DNA of 33,117 nucleotides from a bacterium (GTDB taxonomy: Bacteria; Hydrothermota; UBA3073; JACQXS01; JAQTXJ01). Positions 25,061 through 33,117 of this stretch are shown here, in pieces (within the stretch, counting starts at the first letter, position 1; each line of letters opens with the position of its first letter). The notes beneath the pieces were generated by a model. It was not told where the DNA came from and ran no database searches. It worked only from the letters and a program-made list of their open reading frames with translations. The translations under genes were made by a program, and so were the position numbers. Location of the stretch: contig JAQTXJ010000023.1 of NCBI GenBank assembly GCA_028688815.1, positions 1 through 33,117 of the forward strand, written 5' to 3'.

Positions 25061-25089
25061 TAATTAGTTATAATCTTGTATATTGTCAA
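25061..25089 (-). promoter_or_regulatory. Promoter of the 24311 barrel gene, leaderless geometry
   Basis: On the minus strand TTGACA (25089-25084) and TAATTA (25066-25061) are 17 bases apart. The ATG at 25051 is 38 nt from the -35 start. It is divergent to the rpsU promoter about 150 bp away. Confidence 0.65.
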
Positions 25090-25237
25090 GTTTTTTTGTG
25101 ATTTCAGTATATATAAAAGTTTTTCCATATATATTGACTATCCTAATTTTTAATAAAAAGATTTGCAAATTTCGTATGTATTTCATATGCTCGGGAATAA
25201 TAATGTAATGTAAAAAGGGGAATTCTATAAAAAAGTG

Positions 25238-25270
25238 TTGACAAAGGTCAAAAAATGATACATGTATATA
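25238..25270 (+). promoter_or_regulatory. Promoter of the rpsU-dnaG-rpoD operon
   Basis: TTGACA at 25238-25243 is followed by an AT-rich -10 region; TGTATA at 25263-25268 (spacer 19) is the best hexamer. A start near 25276 leaves a leader of about 35 nt containing the hairpin and ribosome site below. The promoter is less certain than the others because the spacer is long. Confidence 0.45.
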
Positions 25271-25276
25271 CCCTAA

Positions 25277-25302
25277 TTAAAAGTTTGCTTTTAAGGAGGT
25301 GA
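25277..25302 (+). promoter_or_regulatory. Hairpin abutting the rpsU ribosome site
   Basis: TTAAAAG (25277-25283) and CTTTTAA (25288-25294) form a 7-bp stem with a TTTG loop. The right arm runs directly into AAGGAGGTGA (25293-25302), a near-perfect Shine-Dalgarno site. The first two purines of that site lie in the stem. The location suits translational control of S21, but could also be fortuitous. Confidence 0.5.
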
Positions 25303-25309
25303 GGACTGA

Positions 25310-25474
25310 ATGGTAACTGAACACGTAAAAGATGATGAGTCCTTTGAATCTGCCTACAAAAGATTTAAGAGACGTTGCGAAAAAGAGCAAATTTTTTGGG
25401 AATTTAAGAGGCATGAGCATTACGAAAAGCCGTCACAAAAAAAGAGAGAAGCTTTCAAAAACAGAGATAAGTGA
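25310..25474 (+). CDS. rpsU: 30S ribosomal protein S21
   Basis: A 54-residue protein: [39 protein letters not shown], then [15 protein letters not shown]. The 'ESFE-A-KRFKR-CEKE' pattern, a central basic helix and a Lys/Arg-rich 'Y-KPS-KKR' end match S21, a small head-region protein of the 30S subunit that influences mRNA binding. The ATG follows AAGGAGGTGA by 7 nt. The stop overlaps the GTG of dnaG by 4 nt (GTGA), so DnaG translation is coupled. rpsU-dnaG-rpoD is the conserved macromolecular synthesis operon. Its short length explains why it is easily missed. Confidence 0.93.
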   Translation: MVTEHVKDDESFESAYKRFKRRCEKEQIFWEFKRHEHYEKPSQKKREAFKNRDK

Positions 25475-27087
25475 AAATTTCCCAGGAAATAATAACCCAA
25501 ATTAAAGAAGCTAATCCAATTGAAGTAGTATTAGGTTCATATCTATCCCTGAAGAAGGCAGGGAAAAATTATAAAGCGTTGTGTCCTTTTCATAACGAAA
25601 AGACGCCTTCTTTTCTTATATCTCCTGAAAAAGGCATATATCATTGTTTCGGGTGTGGAAAATCCGGCAATGTATTCACTTTTATAATGGAACATAATAA
25701 CCTTAACTTCAATGATGCCGTAAAAACTCTTGCCGAAAAAGCAGGGATAAAGTTGCAAACTACCACATCAAACAATGAAAATGAAGAATTATACAAAGTA
25801 AATGAATTTGCTGCTGAATTCTTTCATTCTACACTTTTAAAAAATAAACAAAATCCTGCATGGAGTTGGATAAAAAGTCGCGAAATAACAGAATCTACAG
25901 TTGAAAAGTTTATGCTTGGATATGCACCCGTAGAACCTATACTTTTAGAAAAAGCTAAAACTAATAAAATAAATACTAGAGATCTAGAAAAACTTGGACT
26001 TATAAACAACGGAAGATCTTCCTTTAGACATAAAATCATATTTCCTATTAGGAATAGATGGAATAAAGTATTGGGGTTTGGAACAAGGGTTCTTGACGAT
26101 TCAGAACCCAAATATATAAACTCTATGGAATCCCCCTTATTCAAAAAGGGAAACATATTATATGGATTATACGAAACGGGCAAATTTTTAAAAGAAGAAG
26201 CTATTCTTGTAGAAGGGTATATGGACTTAATTACTCTGCAACAAGCCGGAATAAATAATGTAGTAGCAAGTATGGGAACTTCCCTTACTGAAACACAGGC
26301 AAAAGCATTGAAACTTTATACGGATAAAGTAATAATTCTTTATGATGGTGACCAAAGTGGGATTAAAGCTGCAGAAAGAGCTATAGATATTTTATTAAGC
26401 GCTTCCCTTGAGGTTAAAATATTAATCCTTCCCGATAATGAAGATCCGGATTCATTTATTAGAAAATTTGGAAAAATAGATTTTTCCAAAGCACAAAGCT
26501 TTGAGGAATTTAAATTTAAAAATTGCTCAACTGTTGAAGAAAAATCCGCTTTAATAAAAAATTTTCAACAAACTTTAGCTAAAATCCCCGATGAAATAAG
26601 GAGAGAACTATGGGCTACGGAGATTGCTCATAAATTAAATATAAATAAAAAATTTTTATTAGAATCTTCTCAGCAAAATTTGCATCTAATAAAAAGAACA
26701 GTATATCATAAGAATATGGAAACTTTAGAAGCTGAACTACTCGGACTTGCATCATCTTCGCCTAAAGTATCTGAAATACTGGTAAAAGAGTCGTTTGATG
26801 CTACAACCGTAGAATTAAAGCCTCTTTTTGATATGGTTTACAAAGGAATAAAATGTTCAGATTTGTTAAATGAAATATCAGATGAAACCCTTAAAAACAC
26901 TATTACAACTGCTAGCTTTTTACTTGAGAACCCGGAAGTAGATTTAGAGAAAATGACCAGAGACTATGTTAATCGTATCATTAAGATGAAAAAGAACATA
27001 CGAAAAGATGAAATTCGTAAAATAATAGAAAAAGGGACAGTTTCTGAAGAAACTTTAAGAGAATATCAACAACTTATAAATTCTTAA
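25471..27087 (+). CDS. dnaG: DNA primase
   Basis: 538 residues starting at a GTG that overlaps the rpsU stop. DnaG makes RNA primers on the lagging strand. The N-terminal zinc ribbon is [11 protein letters not shown]...[11 protein letters not shown], with ligands C38, H41, C59 and C62. The RNA polymerase core follows, with the [19 protein letters not shown] stretch and Toprim motifs VEGYMD (about 248) and YDGDQSG (291-297). The C-terminal helicase-binding domain is short and weakly conserved, and total length is below E. coli's 581. The next gene, rpoD, starts 24 nt downstream. Confidence 0.96.
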   Translation: MKISQEIITQIKEANPIEVVLGSYLSLKKAGKNYKALCPFHNEKTPSFLISPEKGIYHCFGCGKSGNVFTFIMEHNNLNFNDAVKTLAEKAGIKLQTTTSNNENEELYKVNEFAAEFFHSTLLKNKQNPAWSWIKSREITESTVEKFMLGYAPVEPILLEKAKTNKINTRDLEKLGLINNGRSSFRHKIIFPIRNRWNKVLGFGTRVLDDSEPKYINSMESPLFKKGNILYGLYETGKFLKEEAILVEGYMDLITLQQAGINNVVASMGTSLTETQAKALKLYTDKVIILYDGDQSGIKAAERAIDILLSASLEVKILILPDNEDPDSFIRKFGKIDFSKAQSFEEFKFKNCSTVEEKSALIKNFQQTLAKIPDEIRRELWATEIAHKLNINKKFLLESSQQNLHLIKRTVYHKNMETLEAELLGLASSSPKVSEILVKESFDATTVELKPLFDMVYKGIKCSDLLNEISDETLKNTITTASFLLENPEVDLEKMTRDYVNRIIKMKKNIRKDEIRKIIEKGTVSEETLREYQQLINS

Positions 27088-27111
27088 TTTTCGTTTAGAG
27101 AAAGGAAAAAT

Positions 27112-28671
27112 ATGATACAATATATAGAAAAAATACTCAAACTTGTGGATGAGAACAATGAAGTAACTTTTAAACAACTAAATGACCTCCTACCAAGTGA
27201 TGTTATATCTCCTCAGGCATTTGAGAAAATCATTGCCGAGCTGGAAACGGTTGGCATTAAAGTTGTAGAAGAATTACATATAAAGAATATCCCAAAGAAA
27301 GTAGTCGTTGAAACGGAAAAGTTTGAAAATCCTACAAAAACCTATTTTAAGGAAATAGGAAGCGTTTTACTATTATCCCGCGATGAGGAAGTAAGACTTG
27401 CAAAATCTATAGAAGAAAAATACAGAACTTTGGCAATGGCAGTATTTTCAACCACGTTTACGATAAATGAGCTGTTGAAATACCAGAAGAAAGTCGAACA
27501 AAGAAAGATTCCACCTGAAGAATTCATCAGAATAACTATACCTGCTCCATCTGCAGAATTCATAGAAAAAGAAAGAAGACGCATACTTGACACTATGAAT
27601 CTTGTCAGAAAAAGAAGGAACGAAATTGCTCCATTATTAAATAAGAAGAGCGCAAATCCTATTATTATTAAGCAAAAAAAACGTGGTATAAAAGAAGCCC
27701 TTCTAAAACTTGATTTGCAATATGGATATATAGATGAAATTCTTTCGAGACTTAAAATATTTGCCGAAAAAGTAGGACTCAAAGAAGAGAAAGTTAAATG
27801 TACAGGCAAAAAGTTACTGCTCAAAAAAGTAATTAAACAATGTGAAGAAGAAATCGGTATGAAAAGGCCGAACTTTGATAAACTCTTAAAAGAAATAGAA
27901 AATTATGAAGTTATATTAACGGGGGCAAAACAACAACTTGCTTATGCTAACGTCAGATTGGTAATTTCAATAGCAAAACGCTATATGAACAGAGGTCTTG
28001 AATTTACTGATTTAATACAGGAAGGTAACGAAGGTTTAATGAAAGCCGTCACAAAATTTGATTATAGAAAGGGATACAAGTTTTCTACGTATGCAAGCTG
28101 GTGGATTAGACAAGCTATTACGAGAGCAATTGCCGATCAGGCAAGAACGATAAGAGTACCGATTCATATAACGGAAATAATTCATCGCGTATTAAGGGAA
28201 ACACGCCTTTTATTGCAAGAATATGGCAAAGAACCTACACCGGAAGAAATTGCATCAAGACTTGATATTCCCGTAACTAAAGTAAAATCTGTCTTCCTTA
28301 TAGCGCAGGATATTATCTCACTTGATCGACCAATCGGTGACGACGGGGATTCTTTCCTCGGAGATTTTATTGCAGACGGAAGTGAAGCATCTCCTACTTA
28401 TTCCATATCAAGAGTTCTATTAAAAGAAAGATTGGAAGAAGTATTAAAAGACCTTAGCAAAAAAGAACAAAAAGTCATAGAATTGAGATTCGGTTTACAC
28501 GGGCATCAACCCAAAACTCTTGAAGAAATAGGCTTAATTTTCGACGTAACAAGAGAAAGGATAAGACAGATAGAACAAAAAGCGCTCAAAAAACTAAAAT
28601 ACAAAGAAAGAAGAAAGAAATTAGAGCCTTTATTGGAATTACTCCAGGATACTCCTTTACCTAGACAGTAA
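27112..28671 (+). CDS. rpoD: Primary RNA polymerase sigma factor (sigma-70/SigA)
   Basis: 519 residues. Region 1.1-like N-terminus (about 1-55), region 1.2 ([21 protein letters not shown]), a charged non-conserved insert (about 130-265), region 2 ([60 protein letters not shown]), region 3 and region 4 ([33 protein letters not shown]). The region 2.4 and 4.2 helices look canonical, consistent with the TTGACA/TATAAT-like boxes seen across the window. Ribosome site GAGAAAGGAAAAA precedes the ATG. Last gene of the rpsU-dnaG-rpoD unit. Confidence 0.96.
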   Translation: MIQYIEKILKLVDENNEVTFKQLNDLLPSDVISPQAFEKIIAELETVGIKVVEELHIKNIPKKVVVETEKFENPTKTYFKEIGSVLLLSRDEEVRLAKSIEEKYRTLAMAVFSTTFTINELLKYQKKVEQRKIPPEEFIRITIPAPSAEFIEKERRRILDTMNLVRKRRNEIAPLLNKKSANPIIIKQKKRGIKEALLKLDLQYGYIDEILSRLKIFAEKVGLKEEKVKCTGKKLLLKKVIKQCEEEIGMKRPNFDKLLKEIENYEVILTGAKQQLAYANVRLVISIAKRYMNRGLEFTDLIQEGNEGLMKAVTKFDYRKGYKFSTYASWWIRQAITRAIADQARTIRVPIHITEIIHRVLRETRLLLQEYGKEPTPEEIASRLDIPVTKVKSVFLIAQDIISLDRPIGDDGDSFLGDFIADGSEASPTYSISRVLLKERLEEVLKDLSKKEQKVIELRFGLHGHQPKTLEEIGLIFDVTRERIRQIEQKALKKLKYKERRKKLEPLLELLQDTPLPRQ

Positions 28672-28724
28672 GCTTTTTTTTAATAAGGTAGTTTATTAAA
28701 TGTGGTTTTAGTTGTAGAGTGTTT

Positions 28725-29498
28725 TTATATTTCTACAAATTCTCTTTTTCTCCCGGTAAATTTGACACTTTTGGTATATCCTGCATCTCTAACCAGTTTT
28801 GCGGCATAATCAAAGTCTGCCCCAACTCTTGCCGGCAAATGAGAATCAGAGCCAAAAGTAATGGGGACTCCATTTTTATAACACATTTCTAATAATTGCT
28901 TACCCGGGTAAATCTCTTTACAGGGTTTTATTAATCCACTTGTATTAATATCGATACATACATCACCTTCTTTGAGCGCTTTGGCAGTTTCTTCCAATAA
29001 ATCATCAATATTTTTTGTAGGTCTATGCCCGAATTTTTTTATGACATCGGGATGTGCTATAATATCAAATAATCCTGTACTGGCAGCTTTTCTAACTAAA
29101 TCAAAATACAAAACGTATAATTCATCTATGTCCCATTTTTCGTATCCTTTTACTTGTTTCGGGCTATCAAAGCACCAATCATCTAAATGGTGAACCGAGC
29201 CGATTACATAATCAAAAGGGTATTTTTTTATAAATTCTTTTGTCTCATTCTCAAATCCGGGAAGAAAGTCCAATTCAATTCCAAACTTAATCGGGATTGC
29301 CGACTCTTTGTTCATACTTTGGATTTTCTCAATCACAATAGGAATATCTGAAATTTTCATAGTCCATTCAACTTTTTTGAAACATATATGGTCTGAAAAT
29401 CCGATTTCTGTCATCCCCTTCTTTATAGCCGCTTTTAGATATTCTTCATGTGTACCGCTCCCATCCGAAAAAATCGTATGTATGTGATAATCTATCAT
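28725..29498 (-). CDS. PHP-domain phosphatase, histidinol-phosphatase-like
   Basis: 257 residues of PHP fold. Metal-binding groups are visible in order: YHIHTIFSDGS (H4, H6), DHICF, KFGIELDFL, YVIGSVHHLDDW, IIAHPDV and GSDSHLPARVG. This is the HisJ/HisK histidinol-phosphatase arrangement (about 260-270 residues). Members dephosphorylate L-histidinol phosphate or other phosphomonoesters. No his genes are in the window, so the substrate is open. It starts 11 nt after the phosphate butyryltransferase stop with AAAGGAAAAAACT as ribosome site, so the two are co-transcribed. Confidence 0.85.
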   Translation of the reverse strand: MIDYHIHTIFSDGSGTHEEYLKAAIKKGMTEIGFSDHICFKKVEWTMKISDIPIVIEKIQSMNKESAIPIKFGIELDFLPGFENETKEFIKKYPFDYVIGSVHHLDDWCFDSPKQVKGYEKWDIDELYVLYFDLVRKAASTGLFDIIAHPDVIKKFGHRPTKNIDDLLEETAKALKEGDVCIDINTSGLIKPCKEIYPGKQLLEMCYKNGVPITFGSDSHLPARVGADFDYAAKLVRDAGYTKSVKFTGRKREFVEI

Positions 29499-29509
29499 AG
29501 TTTTTTCCT

Positions 29510-30385
29510 TTAACAGCTCACCACTCCCAACGCTATGGAATTCAGCTTAGTATCTTTTGAGTCCGAACGCGACAACATTACGCACGGCAATTTCGCGCCC
29601 ATAACCGCTCCGGCAATTGATGCTCCGCCAAGATAAATCATAGATTTTGCAGATATATTTCCTGCCGCTATGTTAGGCATAATTAAAATGTCCGCATCCC
29701 CGCATACCGAATGCTTTATTCCCTTTAATTCACAAGCCTTTGATGATACCGCAAGGTCAAGCGCAAAAGGCCCTGCCACTTCGCAAACACCGAATTTCTT
29801 ATTTTCTGCCATTTTCACAAGCTCAACAGCATCCATAGTTTCGGGCATATCCGGATTCGGGACTTCTATTGCGCAGACTACCGCTACTTTAGGGCATTCT
29901 ATGCCCAATTTGTGCGCAAAATCAACCGCATTCATTAAAATATCCGATTTGACTTCAAGATTCGGGTAAATATTCATCCCACCATCGGTTATAAAAAGCA
30001 ACTTATCATAAAACTTCGTTGACATAACCGCAATATGAGACATTGTCCTGCCTATTCTGAGTCCCGTAGATTTATCCAGAACTCCCTTAAGAAATGCCGA
30101 AGTTGATACTTTGCCTTTCATAATAATATCCGCCTCTCCCCTACCCGCAATTTGTGCCGCAACTAAAGGAGTCTCCTCAGCGCTTGCAGGTATAACTTCA
30201 AAAGAAGTCTGGAATTTTCCAATCTTTTCTTTATCTCCGACAAGAAAAACTTTATTAATAAGCCCGATTCCCTTTGCGACTTGAAGTTCTTCTATCGCCA
30301 CAGAGTCGTCCCCACCACTTACGACAATGTTTTTCGGTCCATTTGCTTTTGCTTCCTTTAATAAAGCTTCAAAATTCCTTATCAT
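29510..30385 (-). CDS. ptb: Phosphate butyryltransferase-like acyl-CoA transacylase
   Basis: 291 residues from the ATG at 30385, chosen because TTTTGAATTT is preceded on the minus strand by AAAAGGAGGAAAG, a strong ribosome site; an upstream ATG at 30448 lacks one. The sequence MIRNFEALLKEAKANG, GEADIIMKGKVSTSAFLKG, MNAVDFAHKLG, VAVVCAIEVPNPDMPETMDA and GPFALDLAVS follows Ptb/Pta-C family order. Ptb swaps CoA for phosphate on butyryl-CoA or acetyl-CoA-type acyl groups. Butyrate kinase, its usual partner, is not adjacent. Acyl specificity cannot be fixed by eye. The PHP gene follows. Confidence 0.82.
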   Translation of the reverse strand: MIRNFEALLKEAKANGPKNIVVSGGDDSVAIEELQVAKGIGLINKVFLVGDKEKIGKFQTSFEVIPASAEETPLVAAQIAGRGEADIIMKGKVSTSAFLKGVLDKSTGLRIGRTMSHIAVMSTKFYDKLLFITDGGMNIYPNLEVKSDILMNAVDFAHKLGIECPKVAVVCAIEVPNPDMPETMDAVELVKMAENKKFGVCEVAGPFALDLAVSSKACELKGIKHSVCGDADILIMPNIAAGNISAKSMIYLGGASIAGAVMGAKLPCVMLSRSDSKDTKLNSIALGVVSC

Positions 30386-30435
30386 CTTTCCTCCTTTTGA
30401 ATTTCCCTGCACTTTAAGGCATGGGACAATACCAA

Positions 30436-30463
30436 CCGCCAAAGACATCTCTGCCTTTGGCGG
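30436..30463 (-). repeat. 9-bp hairpin between the SPFH and ptb genes
   Basis: CCGCCAAAG (30436-30444) and CTTTGGCGG (30455-30463) are exact reverse complements with a 10-base loop. On the minus strand it is followed by TTGGTATTGT, a weak T tract. It could terminate the SPFH transcript or be one of the CCGCC..GGCGG palindromes found across the window. It lies in the 124-bp gap between the two genes. Confidence 0.5.
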
Positions 30464-30509
30464 ATAATTTTCTAAATTCCCTATCTATTTTCTTTTCTAC
30501 CTACTATGT

Positions 30510-31277
30510 TTACCCTTTATTTACAGGTATTTTATCTAAAAACGGTCTCACAAGTTCCAACGGTAATGGGAATATAATCGTAGAGTTCTTTTCTGTTGCA
30601 ATTTCTGTCAATGTCTGTAAATATCTTAACTGTAATGCCGCTCCGGATTTCGCCAAAACGTCCGCTGCTTCTCTCAATTTTTCCGATGCTTCAAATTCAC
30701 CAAGTGCGTGTATGACTTTGGCTCTTCTTTCTCTTTCGGCTTCTGCCTGTTTCGCCATTGCGCGTTTCATCTCGTCTGATAAATCAACGTGTTTTATTTC
30801 TACAAGCGATATCTTTATACCCCACGGATCTGTCTGTTCATCTATTATTACCTGTATTTCTTTGTTTATTTTGTCTCTATTTGCAAGTAATTCGTCCAAA
30901 TCCACCTGTCCTAAAATACTTCTTAATGTAGTTTGTGAAATCTGTGATGTTGCATAAAGATAATCCTGAACCGCTATAAGTGCCTTGCCGGGATCAACTA
31001 CTCTATAAAAAACAACCGCGCTTACTTTTATTGAAACGTTATCGTGAGTTATTACGTCCTGTGGCGGCATATCAAATGTAACTACTCTCAACGGAATTCT
31101 CGTAAGCCTGTCAATACCGGGAAATATAAGTACAAATCCGGGTCCTCTTACTCCAACAAACCTACCGAGTCTGAATACTACGCCTCTTTCATATTCGGGC
31201 AATATTCTTATCGCATTTGCAAGTAGTATAATTGCAAAAATCACAACAAACATTACTGCAGGTGCTATACCAAACAT
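30510..31277 (-). CDS. SPFH/band 7 (slipin, stomatin-like) membrane protein
   Basis: 255 residues. One N-terminal transmembrane segment (about 4-23, [20 protein letters not shown]) is followed by the band 7 domain: [53 protein letters not shown] and GWEKI-like [18 protein letters not shown] charged coiled-coil region follows ([20 protein letters not shown]). Prokaryotic slipins oligomerise at the membrane, often with an NfeD-type partner; none is adjacent here. Strong ribosome site AAAGGAGGAGAGT precedes the ATG. It is 60 nt after the propeller gene on the same strand. Confidence 0.92.
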   Translation of the reverse strand: MFGIAPAVMFVVIFAIILLANAIRILPEYERGVVFRLGRFVGVRGPGFVLIFPGIDRLTRIPLRVVTFDMPPQDVITHDNVSIKVSAVVFYRVVDPGKALIAVQDYLYATSQISQTTLRSILGQVDLDELLANRDKINKEIQVIIDEQTDPWGIKISLVEIKHVDLSDEMKRAMAKQAEAERERRAKVIHALGEFEASEKLREAADVLAKSGAALQLRYLQTLTEIATEKNSTIIFPLPLELVRPFLDKIPVNKG

Positions 31278-31337
31278 ACTCTCCTCCTTTGCCTCATCAC
31301 ATTTTGTGATAGCAGTTTATCTCTTTTTTAATATGTT

Positions 31338-32771
31338 TTATTTTATAACCGTAACCTTTTTCGTCATCTTGAATGTCCCTGTAGCTAATTGTACAAAATA
31401 TATTCCCGTTTTTAATTCTTTTGCATTAAAATCAATACTATAACTTCCTGCCCCTTTCTCTTCATTAACCAATGTCTTCACACAACTTCCCGAAATATCA
31501 TAAATCGCCAACGAAACTTTTCCCATTGCAGGTATCTGGTAACTGATTACCGTTGACTGTACAAACGGATTCTTTCCTATTCTTAAATCCGTATTCCCAA
31601 ATCCAAAATCCGAAATTGATTTTTCTTCCACTCCTACCCCTGAAATCCTTATTAACCATAAATCATATGAACCGGCTCCGGAAGAAGCTGTCCACCCTGT
31701 CATTATGTAACCCTTATCTTTGGTCTCTTGAACTGAATATCCCCTATCCTGAGCGCTTCCCCCAAAAGTCTTTGTCCATAACGTGTCACCCGATGCATCA
31801 GTTTTTATAAGCCATCCATCATAATTACCCGCGCCGTAAGATTTTGTATACCCGATTAGTACATACCCGCTGTCAGAAGTTTGTTGAACCGAATAACTTA
31901 TATCCGAAGAATCCCCGCCAAAAATTCTTGTCCATAAAGTGTCTCCGTTTGAATCAGTTTTTATAAGACAAATATCTTCGGTATCGACAATAGTATACCC
32001 TATTATAATATACCCGCTATCAAAAGTTTGTTGCACTGCCCGACCCTTTCCCCAGGGAGTTTTGTTCAGGGTTTTAGTCCATACGGTATCACCGGATGCG
32101 TCTGTTTTAAGCAACCAGATAACACCTTCATTATTAATAGTTGTACGTCCTGCTATGATATACCCGTTGTCAAAAGTCTGTTGAACTGATTCTCCCCAGT
32201 TTTGTGCAGTGTCACCAAAAGTCTTTGTCCATAAAGTATCTCCTGATGCATTTGTTTTGATAAGATATAAATCATAGTCTGAAGAACCATGCCAACATCC
32301 CGTTACGATATACCCACTATCCGAAGTTTGTTGTCCTGAAAACCCACAATCCCAGTAACCGGATGTCCCCCAACTCCTTGTCCAGAGAGTATCTCCTGCG
32401 GAATCTGTTTTTACAAGCCAAAAATCGCTTTTACCTGTATCATAAATATCTGTATTTCCTGTTATAATATATCCTCTGTCAAAAGTCTGTTGAATTTCAT
32501 AGCCCATATCGTTACCACTGCCACCAAAAGTCTTTGTCCACAATGTATCCCCGGATGCGTCTGTTTTTACAAGCCAAACATCACTGCCACCGGTACCGTA
32601 AGAATTTGTACTTCCTACTGCAATATATCCGCCATCAATCGTCTGTTTAACGGAATAACCCATATCAGTAGATGTCCCGCCAAAAGTCTTTTCCCACAAT
32701 GTAGTTGGTGCATCGGCAAAACTATAGGATAAAGCTATGCATATACCAATTCCTACAAATAAACCTTTCAT
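31338..32771 (-). CDS. Secreted seven-repeat propeller protein with C-terminal T9SS-type sorting domain
   Basis: 477 residues from the ATG at 32771, chosen because it has a GGGGG ribosome site and opens with the signal peptide MKGLFVGIGICIALSYSFA; an ATG at 32852 lies inside the promoter and is rejected. Seven tandem repeats of about 48-52 residues follow, each like 'LWTKTFGG..D.GYSVQQT.D.GYIi.G.T...DLWLIKTDASGDT'. They probably form a seven-bladed propeller. The end carries NPFVQSTVISYQIPAMG, SLAIYDISGSCVKTLV and TGIYFVQLATGTFKM, a Por_Secre_tail-like domain. The repeats also show at DNA level, so recombination or copy variation is possible. Ligand unknown; secreted or surface-attached. Confidence 0.87.
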   Translation of the reverse strand: MKGLFVGIGICIALSYSFADAPTTLWEKTFGGTSTDMGYSVKQTIDGGYIAVGSTNSYGTGGSDVWLVKTDASGDTLWTKTFGGSGNDMGYEIQQTFDRGYIITGNTDIYDTGKSDFWLVKTDSAGDTLWTRSWGTSGYWDCGFSGQQTSDSGYIVTGCWHGSSDYDLYLIKTNASGDTLWTKTFGDTAQNWGESVQQTFDNGYIIAGRTTINNEGVIWLLKTDASGDTVWTKTLNKTPWGKGRAVQQTFDSGYIIIGYTIVDTEDICLIKTDSNGDTLWTRIFGGDSSDISYSVQQTSDSGYVLIGYTKSYGAGNYDGWLIKTDASGDTLWTKTFGGSAQDRGYSVQETKDKGYIMTGWTASSGAGSYDLWLIRISGVGVEEKSISDFGFGNTDLRIGKNPFVQSTVISYQIPAMGKVSLAIYDISGSCVKTLVNEEKGAGSYSIDFNAKELKTGIYFVQLATGTFKMTKKVTVIK

Positions 32772-32820
32772 TTTTCCCCCTTTGCCAAATTTGTCAAAAT
32801 TTCTCATTAAATTTTCGTTC

Positions 32821-32849
32821 ATTAAACCACATCTTTTACGTTTTGTCAA
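32821..32849 (-). promoter_or_regulatory. Promoter of the propeller-protein gene
   Basis: On the minus strand TTGACA (32849-32844) and TTTAAT (32826-32821) are exactly 17 bases apart. A start near 32814 gives a 43-nt leader with a GGGGG ribosome site before the ATG at 32771. This one is conventionally led. Confidence 0.7.
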
Positions 32850-32929
32850 CACTTCTATTCAACTACATTACTTATATTTTAAAGCATAAATAGTTTTTTA
32901 TTTGCTTGTTTGTCTTTTTGTTTGTTTCT

Positions 32930-32980
32930 TTTGTAGGCACAATTTCAAATGGAACATCCCGCTTTTGGCGGTGATTGTGC
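32930..32980. repeat. Dispersed repeat and imperfect hairpin
   Basis: TTTGTAGGCACAA (32930-32942) repeats 3988-3976 in inverse orientation. GCACAAT (32937-32943) also pairs with ATTGTGC (32974-32980), and between them CCGC-TTTTG-GCGG (32959-32971) forms an inner stem. The whole could fold as a branched hairpin. Confidence 0.55.
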
Positions 32981-33005
32981 TCTTTGAATCCTTTCTGTTG
33001 TTTGT

Positions 33006-33032
33006 CATTCTGATCCCGATTTGTCGGGAGAA
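33006..33032 (+). repeat. Dispersed repeat, copy 2 (27 nt)
   Basis: The unit CATTCTGATCCCGATTTG then TCGGGAGAA matches 3847-3873 (minus strand) with one mismatch. It contains CCCGAT-TTG-TCGGG. It continues GAATCTC, so the motif 'CATTCTGA...GAATCTC' resembles intergenic repeats found in several phyla. Confidence 0.75.
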
Positions 33033-33117
33033 GAATCTCTTTAGTTAAACTTTCCAACGCAGGAATATTTCCGTATCAGGCAGACTAACTTAGCCAACTC
33101 CTATAGGCTATTCTATG

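Larger units (their letters stand above)
32850..33117. other. Intergenic stretch with repeats, no gene
   Basis: No credible coding frame on either strand. The left part is T-rich with TTTG-type simple sequence (about 32896-32932). The right part carries copies of the palindromic repeats also present at 3847-3988. The window ends before any gene. Confidence 0.6.

Noticed and set aside
28679-28700. Stem TTTAATAA/TTATTAAA after rpoD as a terminator
   Set aside because: All stem pairs are A-T, and on the plus strand the T run precedes the stem instead of following it, so termination of rpoD here is unconvincing.
31296-31310. ATCACA-TTT-TGTGAT palindrome upstream of the SPFH gene as a CRP/FNR site
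   Set aside because: The half-sites are in the opposite order to the TGTGA-N6-TCACA consensus, and no CRP-family gene is visible.
32772-32852. ATG at 32852 as start of the propeller protein
   Set aside because: It lies within the TTGACA-17-TTTAAT promoter, lacks a ribosome site and would put the signal peptide in the middle of a charged extension.
1-33117. CRISPR arrays, tRNA or rRNA genes, integrases or transposases
   Set aside because: I looked for regular spaced repeats, cloverleaf-type GGTTCRA arms and transposase motifs on both strands and found none I can support.

Overview
The window is AT-rich bacterial chromosomal DNA. Its housekeeping genes include rpsU-dnaG-rpoD, prfA-prmC, uvrA, obgE and dapF. 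They sit beside exported beta-propeller, transglutaminase and beta-barrel proteins, three of which end in a C-terminal sorting-domain (type IX secretion, Por_Secre_tail or FlgD-Ig-like) tail. DapF together with barrel-like outer-membrane proteins points to a Gram-negative cell with diaminopimelate peptidoglycan. The combination resembles the FCB superphylum, and in particular uncultivated lineages such as candidate division WOR-3 (Stahlbacteria). That placement is inference from gene content only.

Layout. 1-2574 (+): end of a nucleotidyltransferase, a heparin-lyase-like protein and two SAM methyltransferases. 2571-4069: a decayed stretch with a purN stub, two genes broken at homopolymer runs, an opposing fragment with an in-frame stop, and a cluster of palindromes. 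4108-5983 (+): prfA-prmC. 6239-8381 (+): two exported proteins. 8549-11648 (+): dapF, an EF-G paralogue and a PHA-system-like small protein. 15240-11734 (-): secreted transglutaminase, membrane sugar-phosphate transferase and SagB-like oxidoreductase. 15341-18889 (+): uvrA and a nucleotidyltransferase. 19849-18884 (-): obgE. 24223-19952 (-): sucD-mtnA-barrel protein-DegT aminotransferase. 25051-24311 (-): barrel protein with its own terminator. 25310-28671 (+): rpsU-dnaG-rpoD, including a 54-residue S21 gene overlapping dnaG by 4 nt. 32771-28725 (-): propeller protein, SPFH protein, phosphate butyryltransferase and a PHP phosphatase. 32772-33117: promoter plus repeat sequence, no gene.

Regulation. 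Several first genes have a sigma-70-like -35 box (TTGACA or a close variant) starting exactly 38 nt before the ATG: prfA, dapF, obgE, the transglutaminase and the 24.3-25.1 kb barrel gene. uvrA (36 nt) and the 6239 gene (40 nt) are similar. This leaves about 0-4 nt of leader, so these mRNAs are probably leaderless, while other genes carry strong Shine-Dalgarno sites. One candidate sigma-54 site lies at about 6999-7014.

Most genes are ordinary. The best leads are the leaderless promoter geometry, the hairpin abutting the rpsU ribosome site, the EF-G paralogue with degenerate G motifs, the transglutaminase/sugar-transferase/SagB cluster, the inverted repeat copies near both ends and the decayed purN region. 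I found no CRISPR array, rRNA, tRNA or intact mobile element.
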